Assembly (NCBI GenBank): GCA_026874595.1
Contig: CM049306.1
Coordinates: forward strand, 66,470,019 to 66,534,018
From: Sipunculus nudus
Lineage: Eukaryota; Annelida; Sipuncula; Golfingiida; Sipunculidae
Length of the DNA stretch: 64,000 nt
Reading direction: 5' to 3'
The translations under genes and the position numbers were made by a program. Numbering within the stretch: the first letter of the stretch is position 1; each line of letters begins with the position of its first letter. Shown in pieces: positions 12,743 to 24,291 of the stretch. The notes below the pieces were generated by a model. That model saw only the letters and a list, made by a program, of their open reading frames with translations, did not search any database and was not told the DNA's origin.

Positions 12743-13752
12743 GGGCCGCTAGGGGGCGCTGGATGCGAACCTCCCGAACATATCATATTTTGGCCATATC
12801 TCCAAAATTATAAGCCTCAATTACATAAACTATAGCTTATTTTCTTCCTCTGAGTCTTCTCCATAACCTAGTGTAGTCATCTGGTAACACTTTTGTGACA
12901 CTTTGTCAGTGTGTCTGTCTGTTTGTCAGTTGTCCTCAAATTCGCCTGCTTGCTCTTGCGTCTCACATATAGCATTCTACAGGCCACAGTTTTGAAAGAA
13001 TCCTTTTGAAACTATAACATCTTAAGTCTGACACTAATATCTCGAAACCAATTTTTCATTTTCCGGATATGGCCGCTAGGGGGCGCTGAACTCGAACCTC
13101 TCCCAACATATCATGCTTTGGCAATATCTCCAAAATTATAAACCTCGGTAACATAAACTGTAGCTTTTTTCTTCCTTTGGGTCTTCTCCATAACCTGGAG
13201 TAGTCATCTGGACTCAATCTTGAATCACTTTGTCAGTGTTTTCGTCTGTTTGTCAGTTGTCCTCAAATTCGCCTGCTTGTTGGTTCTTGCGTCTCACATA
13301 TAGCATTCTATAGGCCACAGTTTTGAAAGAATCCTTTTGAAACTATAACATCTTAAGTCTTACACTAATATCTCGAAACCAATATTTCATTTTCCGGATA
13401 TGGCCGCTAGGGGGCGCTGAACTCGAACCTCTTTCAACATATCATGCTTTGGCAATATCTCCAAAACTATAAACCTCAGTAACCTAAACTGTAGTTTTTT
13501 TCTTCCTTTGGGTCTTCTCCATAACCTGGAGTAGTCATCTGGACTCAATCTTGAATCACTTTGTCAGTGTGTCCGTCTGTTTCTCAGTTGTCCTCAAATC
13601 CGCTTGCTTGCCGTTTCTTGCGTCTCACATATAGCATTCTACAGGCCACAGTTTTGAAAGAATCTTTTAAAACTATTACATCTTATGTCTTACACTAATA
13701 TCCCGAAACTGATTTTTCATTTTTTTGGAAATAGCCACCAGGGGGCGTGGTA
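12743..13752 (+). promoter_or_regulatory. Cluster of CTCF-like sites, about 330-bp spacing
   Basis: Four motifs, at about 12743, 13070, 13401 and 13733, read GGCCGCTAGGGGGCGCTG or close variants. They fit the bilaterian CTCF core (CCANNAGRNGGCRSY, G allowed at the third base) and all point the same way. The fourth, GCCACCAGGGGGCGTGG, departs at the 3' end. Sequence match is what I see. Binding is not shown. Confidence 0.5.
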
Positions 13753-14803
13753 CATGAAACACTGTAACATATCATTTTTCTGCAATATCTCAAAAAATAT
13801 TAAACGTGACACCATTTTTTTTGGTCGTATCTGAAACTAGGAACATTGGCTTATCCCTTCGCACATGTTGCTTTGTGCTGCCGTTACCATGGTTACCAAA
13901 TTTTGGGGTAAAACTTGACAATCTGAAAATTCGGAGTTTTCCAGCTTCTATCTCTGTTGATATTTGCGATAGAAAGGTCTGGTTTTTGGCGTTAGACAGC
14001 ATCCCTCTAGTTCTGAGCCATTCAATCGCAAGTCTCGTCATATCTCGCACCGTTTCTCGTCAAACGAGAACACGTGACCATTCAAAGAAATGCCTATAAT
14101 TCTGTCATTTTTCACGCTAAAGACACATGGTTTGCAGCGCTGGATAGCGGCTGACACTCGCAGTCACATTCAGGGGTCACATTGTTAGTCTCGTCAAATC
14201 TCGCGCCGTTTTTCGCCATACCACGAAGACACGTGCAGTCGCCGCAAGTGGCGGCAGGGTCCTTACGGTGGGCGGCCGGCGTGTGCAGCGGTCCGTGACG
14301 GCCTCTCCGGGCCCCATCTATGATCATACATGTTGGAGGCACAGTCCATACTTTATTGCTTGCCGGAAATCTTCGATTTTCGAAAGCAGGTTGGTCACCC
14401 GTGTATGTTTGTTCCTTCATCTTATGTATTATACTAATATCTCAAAACTTATTTTTCATTTTCCTGATATGGCTGCTAGGGGGCGCTGCACTTGACCCGT
14501 CCAAACAAATCAGTTTTTGAACATATTTCCGTAAGAGTAAACCTATATTACACAAACTATAGCTTATTTTCTTTCTCTTGGTCTTCACCAAAACATGGTC
14601 AAGTCATCTGGTCTCCATCTTGTGTCACTTTATCACTATGTCTGTCTGTTTGTCATTTATCCTCAAATTCGCCTGCTTGCTAATTCTTGCACTTTAGATA
14701 TAGTAATCAACAAGTCAGATATGTAGACGAATCCTTTTGAAACTATTACATCTTATGTCATACACTAATATCACGAAACGCATTTGTCGTCTTCAGGATA
14801 TGT

Positions 14804-14820
14804 CCACTAGAGGGCGCTGC
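14804..14820 (+). promoter_or_regulatory. Full match to CTCF core motif
   Basis: CCACTAGAGGGCGCTGC meets every position of CCANNAGRNGGCRSY. It is one of the best matches in the window, and 21664 (CCACTAGGGGGCGGT) is another. Confidence 0.5.
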
Positions 14821-15054
14821 AGTCGAACATCCCCAGTATATCATTATTTGGCCATATCTCCAAAATTATAAGCCTCAATTACATAAAGTATAGCTTATTT
14901 TCTTCCTCTGAGTCTTCTCCATAACCTGGTTAACTCATCTTGTCTCCATCTTGTGTCCCTTTGTAAGTTTGTCTGTTTGTTTGTCAGTTGTCCTCAAATT
15001 CGCCGGCTTGTTGGTTCCTACAGGCTACAGGCCACCGTTTTGAAAGGATCATTT

Positions 15055-15950
15055 TTAGCTCAACTGACTTTCAGTCATGCTGGGCTATAGCGAGGTGTCT
15101 TTGTCCGTCGTCCTTCCATCTGTCTATCCTGCTGACCGGCCGTCCGTCTGTTAGCAGGGCACAAATCGTAACTGTACGGGCTACGGTCATGGACCCTATG
15201 TAGTCTTAGAGGTTCTAAAATGATCTCCTTGCAAACCTGAAATTAGGTCACTGACCTATATTCTCGAAGTTACAGGGTGTGTATGCACCCCCCAGAAATA
15301 ATTCTTTTAGCTAAAATTTTCATCCAAAACCTTCCATCTTTCACATACAGCTCATCTACCAACAGGGGAAGAACCATAATTATTTTGAAGTCAACAGGTC
15401 AAAGGTCAAGGTCACAGGAGCTATTTTTTTAATGCCTGTGGATGCATTTTAAGCCAAATCTTTCATCCCAATTCTTTGATCTTTTACATATATTTCACCT
15501 ACTAAGAGGGAGAAAAATCCTATAGATTTTTAAGTCACAAGGTCAAAGATCAGGGTCACAGGATTCAATTTTTTAAAAGGTTGTGAAAACATTTCAAGCT
15601 AGACATTTCATTCCAAACTTTCCAGCACTGATATCGCTTCTCTGCCAACATGAGAAAAGACCTGTTAATTTTGAGGTCAAAGGTGAAGTTCACTGCACCC
15701 ATTTTTTGGGTGGAGTCATTTTCAGGAAACTTTTCAATCTATACCTTCCATTTGTCATATATGGCTTACCTACCAATAGGGGAAGAAGCCTATCGATATC
15801 GAGTTCAAAAGGTCAAAGGTCAAGGACACAACACTTAATTATTCTAAATGGTTGTGAACATTTTGCAAGTGAAACTGTTCAACCCAAACCTTCAGTCTTT
15901 CACATATGCCACATCTATGCATCACTCAATTTGATTCAAACTTCATATTT
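15055..15950 (+). mobile_element. TTTAGCTCA-type dispersed repeat with AGGTCA-rich sub-repeats
   Basis: It starts TTTTTAGCTCAACTGACTTTCAGTCATGCTGGGCTA, a decayed palindrome, then GTCCGTCGTCC. Imperfect repeats of roughly 125-155 bp follow. Each has a C(C/T)TTCCATCTTTCACATA-like block, a CTACCAA.AGGGGAAGAA-like block and AAGGTCAAAGGTCAAGGTCAC (about 15399, 15540, 15680, 15812). It resembles the repeats near 49248, 57199 and 59110. No proteins are encoded. Confidence 0.6.
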
Positions 15951-17026
15951 ATAAGCACCCGTTTCTCAATAATTCTTGCATGGATTTCCTTGATTTTTGC
16001 TATATATTTTGATCTTATATTTGCCCTTTGTGGTGTTCCTTTTGAGACTGACAGGTATCAAGCAAGCTATGGGAATAGTTACTGATAGCTTAACAATCGT
16101 ACATTTTTCCTCAGACCATCCAGTCACTGTGTTTTAACCAGACATAGGTGATATATATTTCTGTTGTCGTAGAAAATTTCAACATATTGGCAAATTGGTT
16201 CTTCAAAATGTGACTGGAAGTTGTGAATCTCAGTCCATGATGTGGCAGGTCAAGCTTGGCAGCTGAGCGTCATGACCAATGGCTCACTTGTTAAACTAAT
16301 ACATCTTATATCTTACAGTAAAATCTCGAAACAGATTATTCATTTTCCGGATATTGTCAATAGGTGGCGCTGCACTCGCCCCTCCCCTATATATATATAT
16401 TTGCCCATATCTACAAAACTATTAACCTCAATTACAAACACTTATTGATTGTCTTCCTTTGAATCTACTCCATAATCTGAGTTAGTCATCTGGTCTTATT
16501 CTTGTGTCACATTTTCAGTATGTCTGTCTGTTTGTCAGTGATCCTCAATTTCGCCTGCTTGCTAGATCTTGCGTCTTACACTCAACAATCTCCAGGCCAC
16601 AGTTTTCCAGGAATCCTTTTGGAATTGAAACATCTTATTTGTTATATTAATATCTCAAAAGAAATTTTTAATATTTGGGATATGGCCGCTAGGAGATGCT
16701 GCAGTAGAGCCTCCACACCATATCATTTTTGGGCCATATCTCCGACATTATATACTCTACCTACTAAAACTATAGCTCATTTTGCTTCTCTTTACGTTCC
16801 CCACTTTTTTCTGGTATTCTGTTATCTCAGGTGTGTCAGTATATCTGTCTGTTTTGAGCTATGTCAGCTTTCATGTTCTTTTGTGTAATATATGTCGTTC
16901 AACAGGCCAAGCTTTCCAGCAATCGCTTTAAAATTCATTCAATTGATAGAAACCCGACAGTTTGTCATGTTTGTCCAATCTGTATGTCATTTCGGCCCGG
17001 CAAGCTCTCGACCTATGGTCGTCTAG

Positions 17027-18774
17027 TTTGTTTGTTTGTCTGCCTGTGTACTCTCTACAGGCTACAATTTTGCAGCAATTTCTTTTAAACTTACACAGCT
17101 GATAGACAAGGAAAAGTCCTCGAGGCCTATTGTTATTGGGCGACATAGGTCCAAGGTCAAGGTCAAGGTCATCAAAACGTCTCAAAACGGTTTTTTCTTC
17201 ATATCTTTGTAACTGTTAGTGGTATCTTCTTCAAACATAGCTCATTTTAAACGTCATTCCCAGGCCTTTCTTCTGGTGTGTAGCTCTTTCAAATTTGCCG
17301 TAACCATGGTTACGCATTTTGGGGAAAAAGTCATGATATTCTGAAATAAGGGGTCTTATTTTTCTAACTTTGTCATTTTTAAAGCTAGAGAGGTCTAGTT
17401 TTTTGCATCAGGTAGCAATTAACAAGTACTGCAAGATTTTATTAAAAGTCTCGCGATATCTCGTACAATATCTCGTCATACGAGATATTTCGAGATTTCA
17501 GTAATCTTGCCCTGGAGGTCACCGTTTTGCAGGAATCTTTTTGAAACTGACATATCGTAAGTCCTACACTATTATCTCGAAACAATTTTTCCATTTTTTG
17601 AATGCAGCCGCTAGGTGGCGCTGTATGCAAACCTCCCCAACATATCATGTTTTGGCCATATCTCCAAAACTGTGAGCCTCAATTACATAAACTATACCTT
17701 ATTTTCATCCTCTGAGTCTTTTCTGAATCCTGGTGTAGTCATTTCGACTCAATCTTGAGTCACTTTGTCAGTGTGTCCGTCTGTTTCTCAGTTTTCATCA
17801 AATTCGCCTGCTTACCGGTTCTGGCGTCTCACATATAGCATTCTACAGGTCACAGTTTTGAAAGAATCCTTTTAGAACTATTACATCTTATGTCTTACAC
17901 TAATATCTCGAAACGGATTTTACATTTTCCAGAATTGGCCGCTAGGGGGCGGTGCACTCAAACTTGCACAACATATCATTTTTTGGCCATATCTCCAAAA
18001 CTATAAACCTCATTTACATAAACGATAGCTTATTTTCTTCCTCTGGGTCTTTCAAAAAACCTGGTGTATTCATTTGGTCTCAATCTTGAGTCACTTTGTC
18101 TGTGTGTCCGTCTGTTTCTTTGTTGTCCTCAAATGCGCTTGCTTGCCGGTTCTTGCGTCTCACATATAGCATTCTACAGGCCACAGTTTTGAAAGAATCC
18201 TTTTAAAACTATTACATCTTATGTCTTACACTAAAATCTCGAAACGTATTTTTCATTTTCCAGATAAGGCCGCTAGGGGGCGGAGCACTCAAACTTCCAC
18301 TACATATCATTTTTTGGCCATATCTCCAAAAGTATAAACCTCATTTACATAAACTATAGCTTATTATCTTCCTCTGAGGTTTCTTCATAACATGATTAAG
18401 TCATCTGTTCACAATCTTGGGTCAGTTTGTCAGTATGTTGTCTGTTTGTCAGTTGTCCTCAATTTCGCCTGCTTCCTGGTTCTTGCGTCTCACATGTAGC
18501 ATTCTACTGGCCACAGTTTTGCAGCAATCGTTTGGTAAATTTCACTTGTCATATATCGTGATGATATCTGGAAGTCCTTTGTTTATTATTCAAATAAGTC
18601 AAAGGCCAAGGTCAAGGTGATCAAAATATATCAAAATCTTATTTTCTTTAGAACTTTATTAATATTGGTTCTTTCTTCACAAACTATGGATTATTTTCTT
18701 TCACTTTGACACTGCTCGTTCATCTGACTAACTTTACATCATTTCCGGCAAGCGCGTGACCTCAGGTCATCTAG
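17027..18774 (+). repeat. Composite array unit 3 (1.75 kb)
   Basis: The order is GTTTG/GTCTG tract, CTCTACAGGCTACAATTTTG, AGGTCCAAGGTCAAGGTCAA (about 17146-17170), CTCAAAACGGTTTTTTCTTC, and palindrome GTAACCATGGTTAC (17300). Next comes hairpin ATATCTCGT-CAT-ACGAGATAT (about 17468), then three 332-bp sub-repeats with CTCF-like motifs at 17604, 17936 and 18268. It ends TGACCT-C-AGGTCA, TCTAG (18757-18774). The unit is nearly repeated at 20431-22171, offset about 3,397 bp. Confidence 0.85.
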
Positions 18775-20430
18775 TCTGTTTGTTTGTTGCTTGCCGGAAA
18801 TCTTCGATTTTCGCAAGCAGGTTGGTCAGTCGCGGATGTCTGTTTGTTTGTTTGTTTGTCTGTCTGTGTACTCTCTACAGGCCACAATTTTGCAGCAATT
18901 GTCTTTTAACTTATACAGCTGGTAGACAAGCAAAAGTCCTGGAGGCCTATTGTTTTTGAGCGGAATAGGTCAAAGGTCAAGGTCAAGGTCATCGAAATTT
19001 TTCAAAACGGTTTTTTCTTCATATCTTTGTCACTATAAGTCGTATCTTCTTCAAACATAGCTCATTTTAAACGTCATTCCAAGGCCAGTCATCTGGTGTG
19101 TAGCTGACTCAAATTTGCCGTAACCATGGTTACGAATTTTGGGGAAAAAGTCATGATATTCGAAAATATGGGGCCTTATTTTTCTAACTTTGGCAGTTTT
19201 ACAGCTAGAGAGGTCTAGTTTTTTGCATCAGGTAGCATTCAACAAGTACTGCAAGATTTTTTTATAAGTCTCGCGATATCTCGTATAATATCTCGTCAAA
19301 CGAGATATTTCGATATTTCAGTAGTCTTGCCCTGGAGGCCACAGTTTTGCTGGAATCTTTTTGAAACTGACATATCCTAAGTCCTACACTATTATCTCGA
19401 AATTTTTTTTCCATTTTCTGAATGCGGCTGCTAGGGGGCGCTGTATGCAAACCTCCCCAACATACCATGTTTTGGCCATATCTCCAAAACTGTGAGCCTC
19501 AATTACATAAACTTTAGCTGATTTTTTTCCTCTGGGTCTTTCCAAAAACCTGGCGTATTCATTTGGTCTCAATCTTGAGTCACTTTGTCTGTGTGTCCGT
19601 CTGTTTCTCTGTTAAACTTGCACAACATATCATTTTTTGGCCATATCTCCAAAACTATAAACCTCATTTACATAAACTATAGCTTATTTTCTTCCTCTGG
19701 GTCTTTCCAAAATTCTGGTGTATTCATTTGGTCTCAATCTTGAGTCACTTTGTCTGTGTGTCCGTCTGTTTCTCAGTTGTCCTCAAATTCGCTTGCTTGC
19801 CGGTTTTTGCGTCTCACATATAGCATTCTACAGGCCACAGTTTTGAAAGAATCCTTTTAAAACTATTACATCTTATGTCTTACACTAATATCTCGAAATC
19901 GATTTTTCATTTTCCAGAATTGTCCGCCAGGGGGCTGTGCACTCAAACTTGCACAACATATCATTTTTTGGCCATATCTCCAAAATTATTAACCTCATTT
20001 ACATAAACTATAGCTTATTCTCTTCCTCTGAGGTTTTTACATAACATGATTAAGTCATCTGTTCTCAATCTTGGGTCAGTTTGTCAGTATGTTTGTCTGT
20101 TTGTCAATTGTCCTCAATTTCGCCTGCTTGCCGGTTCTTGCGTCTCACATGTAGCATTCTACTGGCCACAGTTTTGCAGGAATCGTTTTGTAAATTACAC
20201 TTGTCATATATCGTAAAGATATCTGGAAGTCCTATGTTTATTATTCAAATAAGTCAAAGGTCAAGGTCAAGGTGATCAAAATATATCAAAATCTTATTCT
20301 CTTAAGAACTTTGTTAATATTGGTTCTTTCTTCACAAACTATGGATTATTTTCTTTCACTCTGACACTGCTCGTTCATCTGACTTAACTTTATATCATTT
20401 CCGGCAAGCGTGTGACCTCAGGTCATCTAG
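18775..20430 (+). repeat. Composite array unit 4 (1.66 kb)
   Basis: The layout matches the flanking units but the sequence is more diverged. It has hairpin GCTTGCCGGAAATC at 18789, AGGTCAAAGGTCAAGGTCAA (about 18966), palindrome GTAACCATGGTTAC (19120) and hairpin ATATCTCGT-CAA-ACGAGATAT (about 19288). CTCF-like GGCTGCTAGGGGGCGCTG is at 19426 and a weaker GTCCGCCAGGGGGCTGTG at 19922. A block from about 19615 to 19790 partly repeats its surroundings (an internal duplication). It ends TGACCT-C-AGGTCA, TCTAG (20413-20430). Confidence 0.8.
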
Positions 20431-22171
20431 TTTGTCTGTCTGTGTACTCTCTAGAGGTCACAATTTTGCGGCAATTGCTTTCAATCTTATACAGCTGATA
20501 GACAAGGAAAAGTCCTCGAGGCCTATTGTTATTGGGCGACATAGGTCCAAGGTCAAGGTCAAGGTCATCAAAACTTCTCAAAACGGTTTTTTCTTCATAT
20601 CTTTGTAACTGTTAGTGGTATCTTCTTCAAACATAGCTCATTTTAAACGTCATTCCCAGGCCTTTCTTCTGGTGTGTAGCTCTTTCAAATTTGCCGTAAC
20701 CATGGTTACGCATTTTGGGGAAAAAGTCATGATATTCTGAAATAAGGGGTCTTATTTTTCTAACTTTGTCATTTTTAAAGCTAGAGAGGTCTAGTTTTTT
20801 GCATCAGGTAGCAATTAACAAGTACTGCAAGATTTTATTAAAGGTCTCGCGATATCTCGTACAATATCTCGTCATACGAGATATTTCGATATTTCAGTAA
20901 TCTTGCCCTGGAGGTCACCGTTTTGCAGGAATCTTTTTGAAACTGACATATCGTAAGTCCTACACTATTATCTCGAAACAATTTTTCCATTTTTTGAATG
21001 CAGCCGCTAGGTGGCGCTGTATGCAAACCTCCCTAACATATCATGTTTTGGCCATATCTCCAAAACTGTGATCCTCAATTACATAAACTATACCTTATTT
21101 TCATCCTCTGAGTCTTTTCTGAATCCTGGTGTAGTCATTTCGACTCAATCTTGAGTCACTTTGTCAGTGTGTCCGTCTGTTTCTCAGTTTTCATCAAATT
21201 CGCCTGCTTACCGGTTCTGGCGTCTCACATATAGCATTCTACAGGTCACAGTTTTGAAAGAATCCTTTTAGAACTATTACATCTTATGTCTTACACTAAT
21301 ATCTCGAAACGGATTTTACATTTTCCAGAATTGGCCGCTAGGGGGCGGTACACTCAAACTTGCACAACATATCATTTTTTGGCCATATCTCCAAAACTAT
21401 AAACCTCATTTACATAAACTATAGCTTATTTTCTTCCTCTGGGTCTTTCAAAAAACCTGGTGTATTCATTTGGTCTCAATCTTGAGTCACTTCGTTTGTG
21501 TGTCCGTCTGTTTCTCAGTTATCCTCAAATTCGCTTGCTTGCCGGTTCTTGCGTCTCACACATAGCATTCTCCAGGCCACAGTTTTGAAAGAATCCTTTT
21601 AAAACTATTACATCTTATGTCTTACACTAACATCTCAAAACCGATTTTTCATTTTCCAGATATGGCCACTAGGGGGCGGTACACCAAAACGTCCACATCA
21701 TATCATTTTTTGCCCATATATCCAAAACTAAAAACCTCATTTACATAAACTATAGCTTATTATCTTCCTCGGAGGTTTCTTCATAACATGATATAGTCAT
21801 CTGTTCTCAATCTTGGGTCAGTTTGTCAGTATGTTTGTCTGTTTGTCAGTTGTCCTCAATTTCGCCTGCTTCCTGGTTCTTGCGTCTCACATGTAGCATT
21901 CTACTGGCCACAGTTTTGCAGGAATCGGTTTGTGAATTACACTTCTCATATATCGTGATGATATCTGGAAGTCCTATGTTTATTATTCAAATAAGTCAAA
22001 AGTCAAGATCAAAGTGATCAAAATATATCAAAATCTTATTTTCTTTAGAACTTTGTTAATATTGGTTCTTTCTTCACTCACTATGGATTATTTTCTTTCA
22101 CTTTGACACTGCTCGTTCATCTGACTAACTTCACATCATTTCCGGCAAGCGCGTGACCTCAGGTCATCTAG
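20431..22171 (+). repeat. Composite array unit 5, near-copy of unit 3
   Basis: It matches 17027-18774 almost base for base over long stretches. CTCF-like motifs sit at 21001, 21333 and 21663, the palindrome at 20696 and hairpin ATATCTCGT-CAT-ACGAGATAT at about 20865. It ends TGACCT-C-AGGTCA, TCTAG (22154-22171). This is the only terminus followed by G rather than T. The similarity skips unit 4, so the last amplification involved a two-unit block of about 3.4 kb. Confidence 0.85.
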
Positions 22172-22179
22172 GTTTTAGC

Positions 22180-22320
22180 TTCACCCCCCCCCCACCCCCC
22201 GGTTTTGTATTTGGAGGAGAACAGCTCTCGTCTTTATGTTTGTATTTGTCATACTGTATTTGTATTTGGAGGAGAACCGCTCTCGTCTTTATCTTTGTAT
22301 GTGGCATACTGTATTTGACC
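22180..22320. repeat. Poly-C tract and 55-60 bp tandem duplication
   Basis: Poly-C (22184-22199) leads into two copies (about 22204 and 22259) of TTTGTATTTGGAGGAGAAC, then (A/C)GCTCTCGTCTTTAT and CATACTGTATTTG. Confidence 0.8.
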
Positions 22321-24060
22321 CCAACCCTGATTATGAGAGGCAGATGGGTAAGCGGAACAGTGCTTTTGGGATATGTTATCCTTCGGGTTAGATGTGGGTT
22401 AGACCGGAGAGAACCAACAGGCTGGTCAGGATCAGAATTTTGATGATTACTGCGGAACAAAGCAGCATCAGGCTTTTCTAGTCGCTGGGAGGCGGCACAG
22501 AATTCAGCTCTAAAAGCCGCCAATTCCCGAAGAAGCTGTATAAGGTCAGTTTGAGAGAGCTGTAGTCGTGCACTACGTGAATCTTATTGGGAGCAAGAGG
22601 TAAATCAATCTTGACTATGCCCTTATCAAGACAATATTGACATTCAGAGACAGCGAGTCCAGAAGCTTGTTCTTAATCATGCAAATCGAAATGTGGATTG
22701 AACATGTAAAGTGCATCAACATCTACAGCTGCAGAAGGAGAACATGTGGCTGGTAAAAAAGAAATAATGTCATCAAAAGAATCGTTATGGAGATTTAATG
22801 GCAGAAATTCTGGGTTGTGAATTTGTCAAATTATATATGGCAGGCAATGTGGCAATTATTGTGCAGTTATAGTTACTGTCATGCTCAGGTGGGGTTAGTA
22901 CACAGAAAAAAATTTGACCCAGCATGAATTTATTAAAGGTGATAAAGCACCTGAGTATATCATCAACAAATAAAAAAAAGAATAATGTAAAATGAAAGCA
23001 GCTTTGAGTAAGTTAGTAAATCAAGCAAATAGCTGTTATGCTCAAAGTAGCTGTTATTAGCTATAGTCTTAATATCTACCAATGAAGAAACAAATGAGTA
23101 ATCAAAATAGTCTGGGCAACAAGTCAAGTGCTCAGTGGTTAACCATAAGCTATCACATGCATATATGACAACAATAGCTACGGTAGACCAAGGTAGCTAC
23201 TATCAGTATAGCACAATTGCAGTGATATATAACTATGGGAAACAGTTAAACTTGCACCCTTAAGACTTAATTGAGTGGTATATGTATTCTTAATGGACTA
23301 ATCATTCTGCTCATTAAAACTGTTGATCAGCTGATATATGGAAAAAAACAATGTACTCTTGATCAGAATAGATTCCTTATAGCAGGCAACACACATGCAC
23401 AAAAAAGGCAGTCTTTATAGGGGTAGTGAAAAATAATGGTTATATGCAAGATTATGAATGTGCAGAATGCAAGCAAAAGGCAGAAAAACCGGTGGGTTTA
23501 ATGGTATTATTGGTTTATTATTAAGCAAATAAATAAGCCATGTTGAACATGATTTAATTGGTTTTACCATAAGCAGATTTATAATATTGTATTTATTGTA
23601 CAACAATTAACTATATGTGCTAATGACTACGGTCGAGAATATTAATTAATGGCTTAAGTTTTCAAAAAATACTGGATTAAATGGCATTAATTATACAAAT
23701 TTATTAATCTCTGAATAACAAAATTGACAGAAACTTTAGTTCCAACGACTGCGAGAGATGGCAGCAACGGTCGTCCACCGATCTATTGCATAGAAATGGA
23801 ATTCCACAAGCGGCCGGGAGATGGCAGAACGTCCCGGAGAAGTTGAGAACTTTACAACTTTCCCGGAACGAATGAAAACAGTAATTATGGAAGTATGAAA
23901 CTGATACAGAAGCTTACCCCATGTCCCTAACAATCTGCAGACCCCTCTGCACTCAACACCACAAATGTGTAGGGGAGCTGCACTAAGCGGTTACCGATCG
24001 GGGGCGCAACGACTGTCAAAAACTGATCTCGATACGGGCTCGAACTCCCTCCCGTACATG
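22320..24060. other. Unassigned region, possible decayed minus-strand ORF
   Basis: Reading the minus strand from about 22860 to 22330 gives short overlapping open stretches joined by frameshifts. One contains LIQLLRELAAFRAEF and then SLRSNPHLTRR, with protein-like composition but no domain I recognise. It could be a transposon or host exon remnant, or chance. From about 22860 to 23700 there is only AT-rich DNA. From 23735 to 24060 the base composition is more balanced, but I see nothing identifiable. Confidence 0.25.
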
Positions 24061-24062
24061 CA

Positions 24063-24253
24063 GCCAATCGAAATGTCGCAGAAAATGTCCCAGTGAATAG
24101 ACATTTCGACATATCCTGGTCGGACCTAGATTGGTAACTGATGTTGGGCGCCGATTGGCGACGCCGAAAGGCGGCGCTTGAAGTGTAAGAATAAAAATGA
24201 ATCTTTTTAATAGAAATATGTCGTATGAAATATTATTATTAAATGATTATATA

Positions 24254-24291
<38 letters not shown>

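Larger units (their letters stand above)
12160..17026 (+). repeat. Composite array unit 2 with 330-bp sub-repeats
   Basis: It opens with a GTCTGTTT microsatellite, AGGTCAAGGTCAAGGTCATC (about 12295) and palindrome GTAACCATGGTTAC (12441). It then holds a run of about 330-bp sub-repeats. Each has GGCCACAGTTTTGAAAGAATC, TATCTCGAAA, GGATATGGCCGCTAGGGGGC, CATATCTCCAAAA and a TCTTCTCCATAACCTGG block. CTCF-like motifs start at about 12743, 13070, 13401, 13733, 14470, 14801, 16355 and 16682. A second palindrome GTTACCATGGTTAC is at 13883. A different repeat is embedded at about 15055-15950. The unit ends CGACC-TAT-GGTCG, TCTAG (17009-17026). Confidence 0.75.

Noticed and set aside
9-22171. Regularly spaced repeats as a possible CRISPR array
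   Set aside because: Units are 200-1,750 bp with no short repeat-spacer structure, and the context is plainly eukaryotic.
22164-22523. 119-codon minus-strand frame as a real gene
   Set aside because: Much of it crosses a poly-C tract and a tandem duplication, and no domain is recognisable. It is mentioned only as a possible relic.
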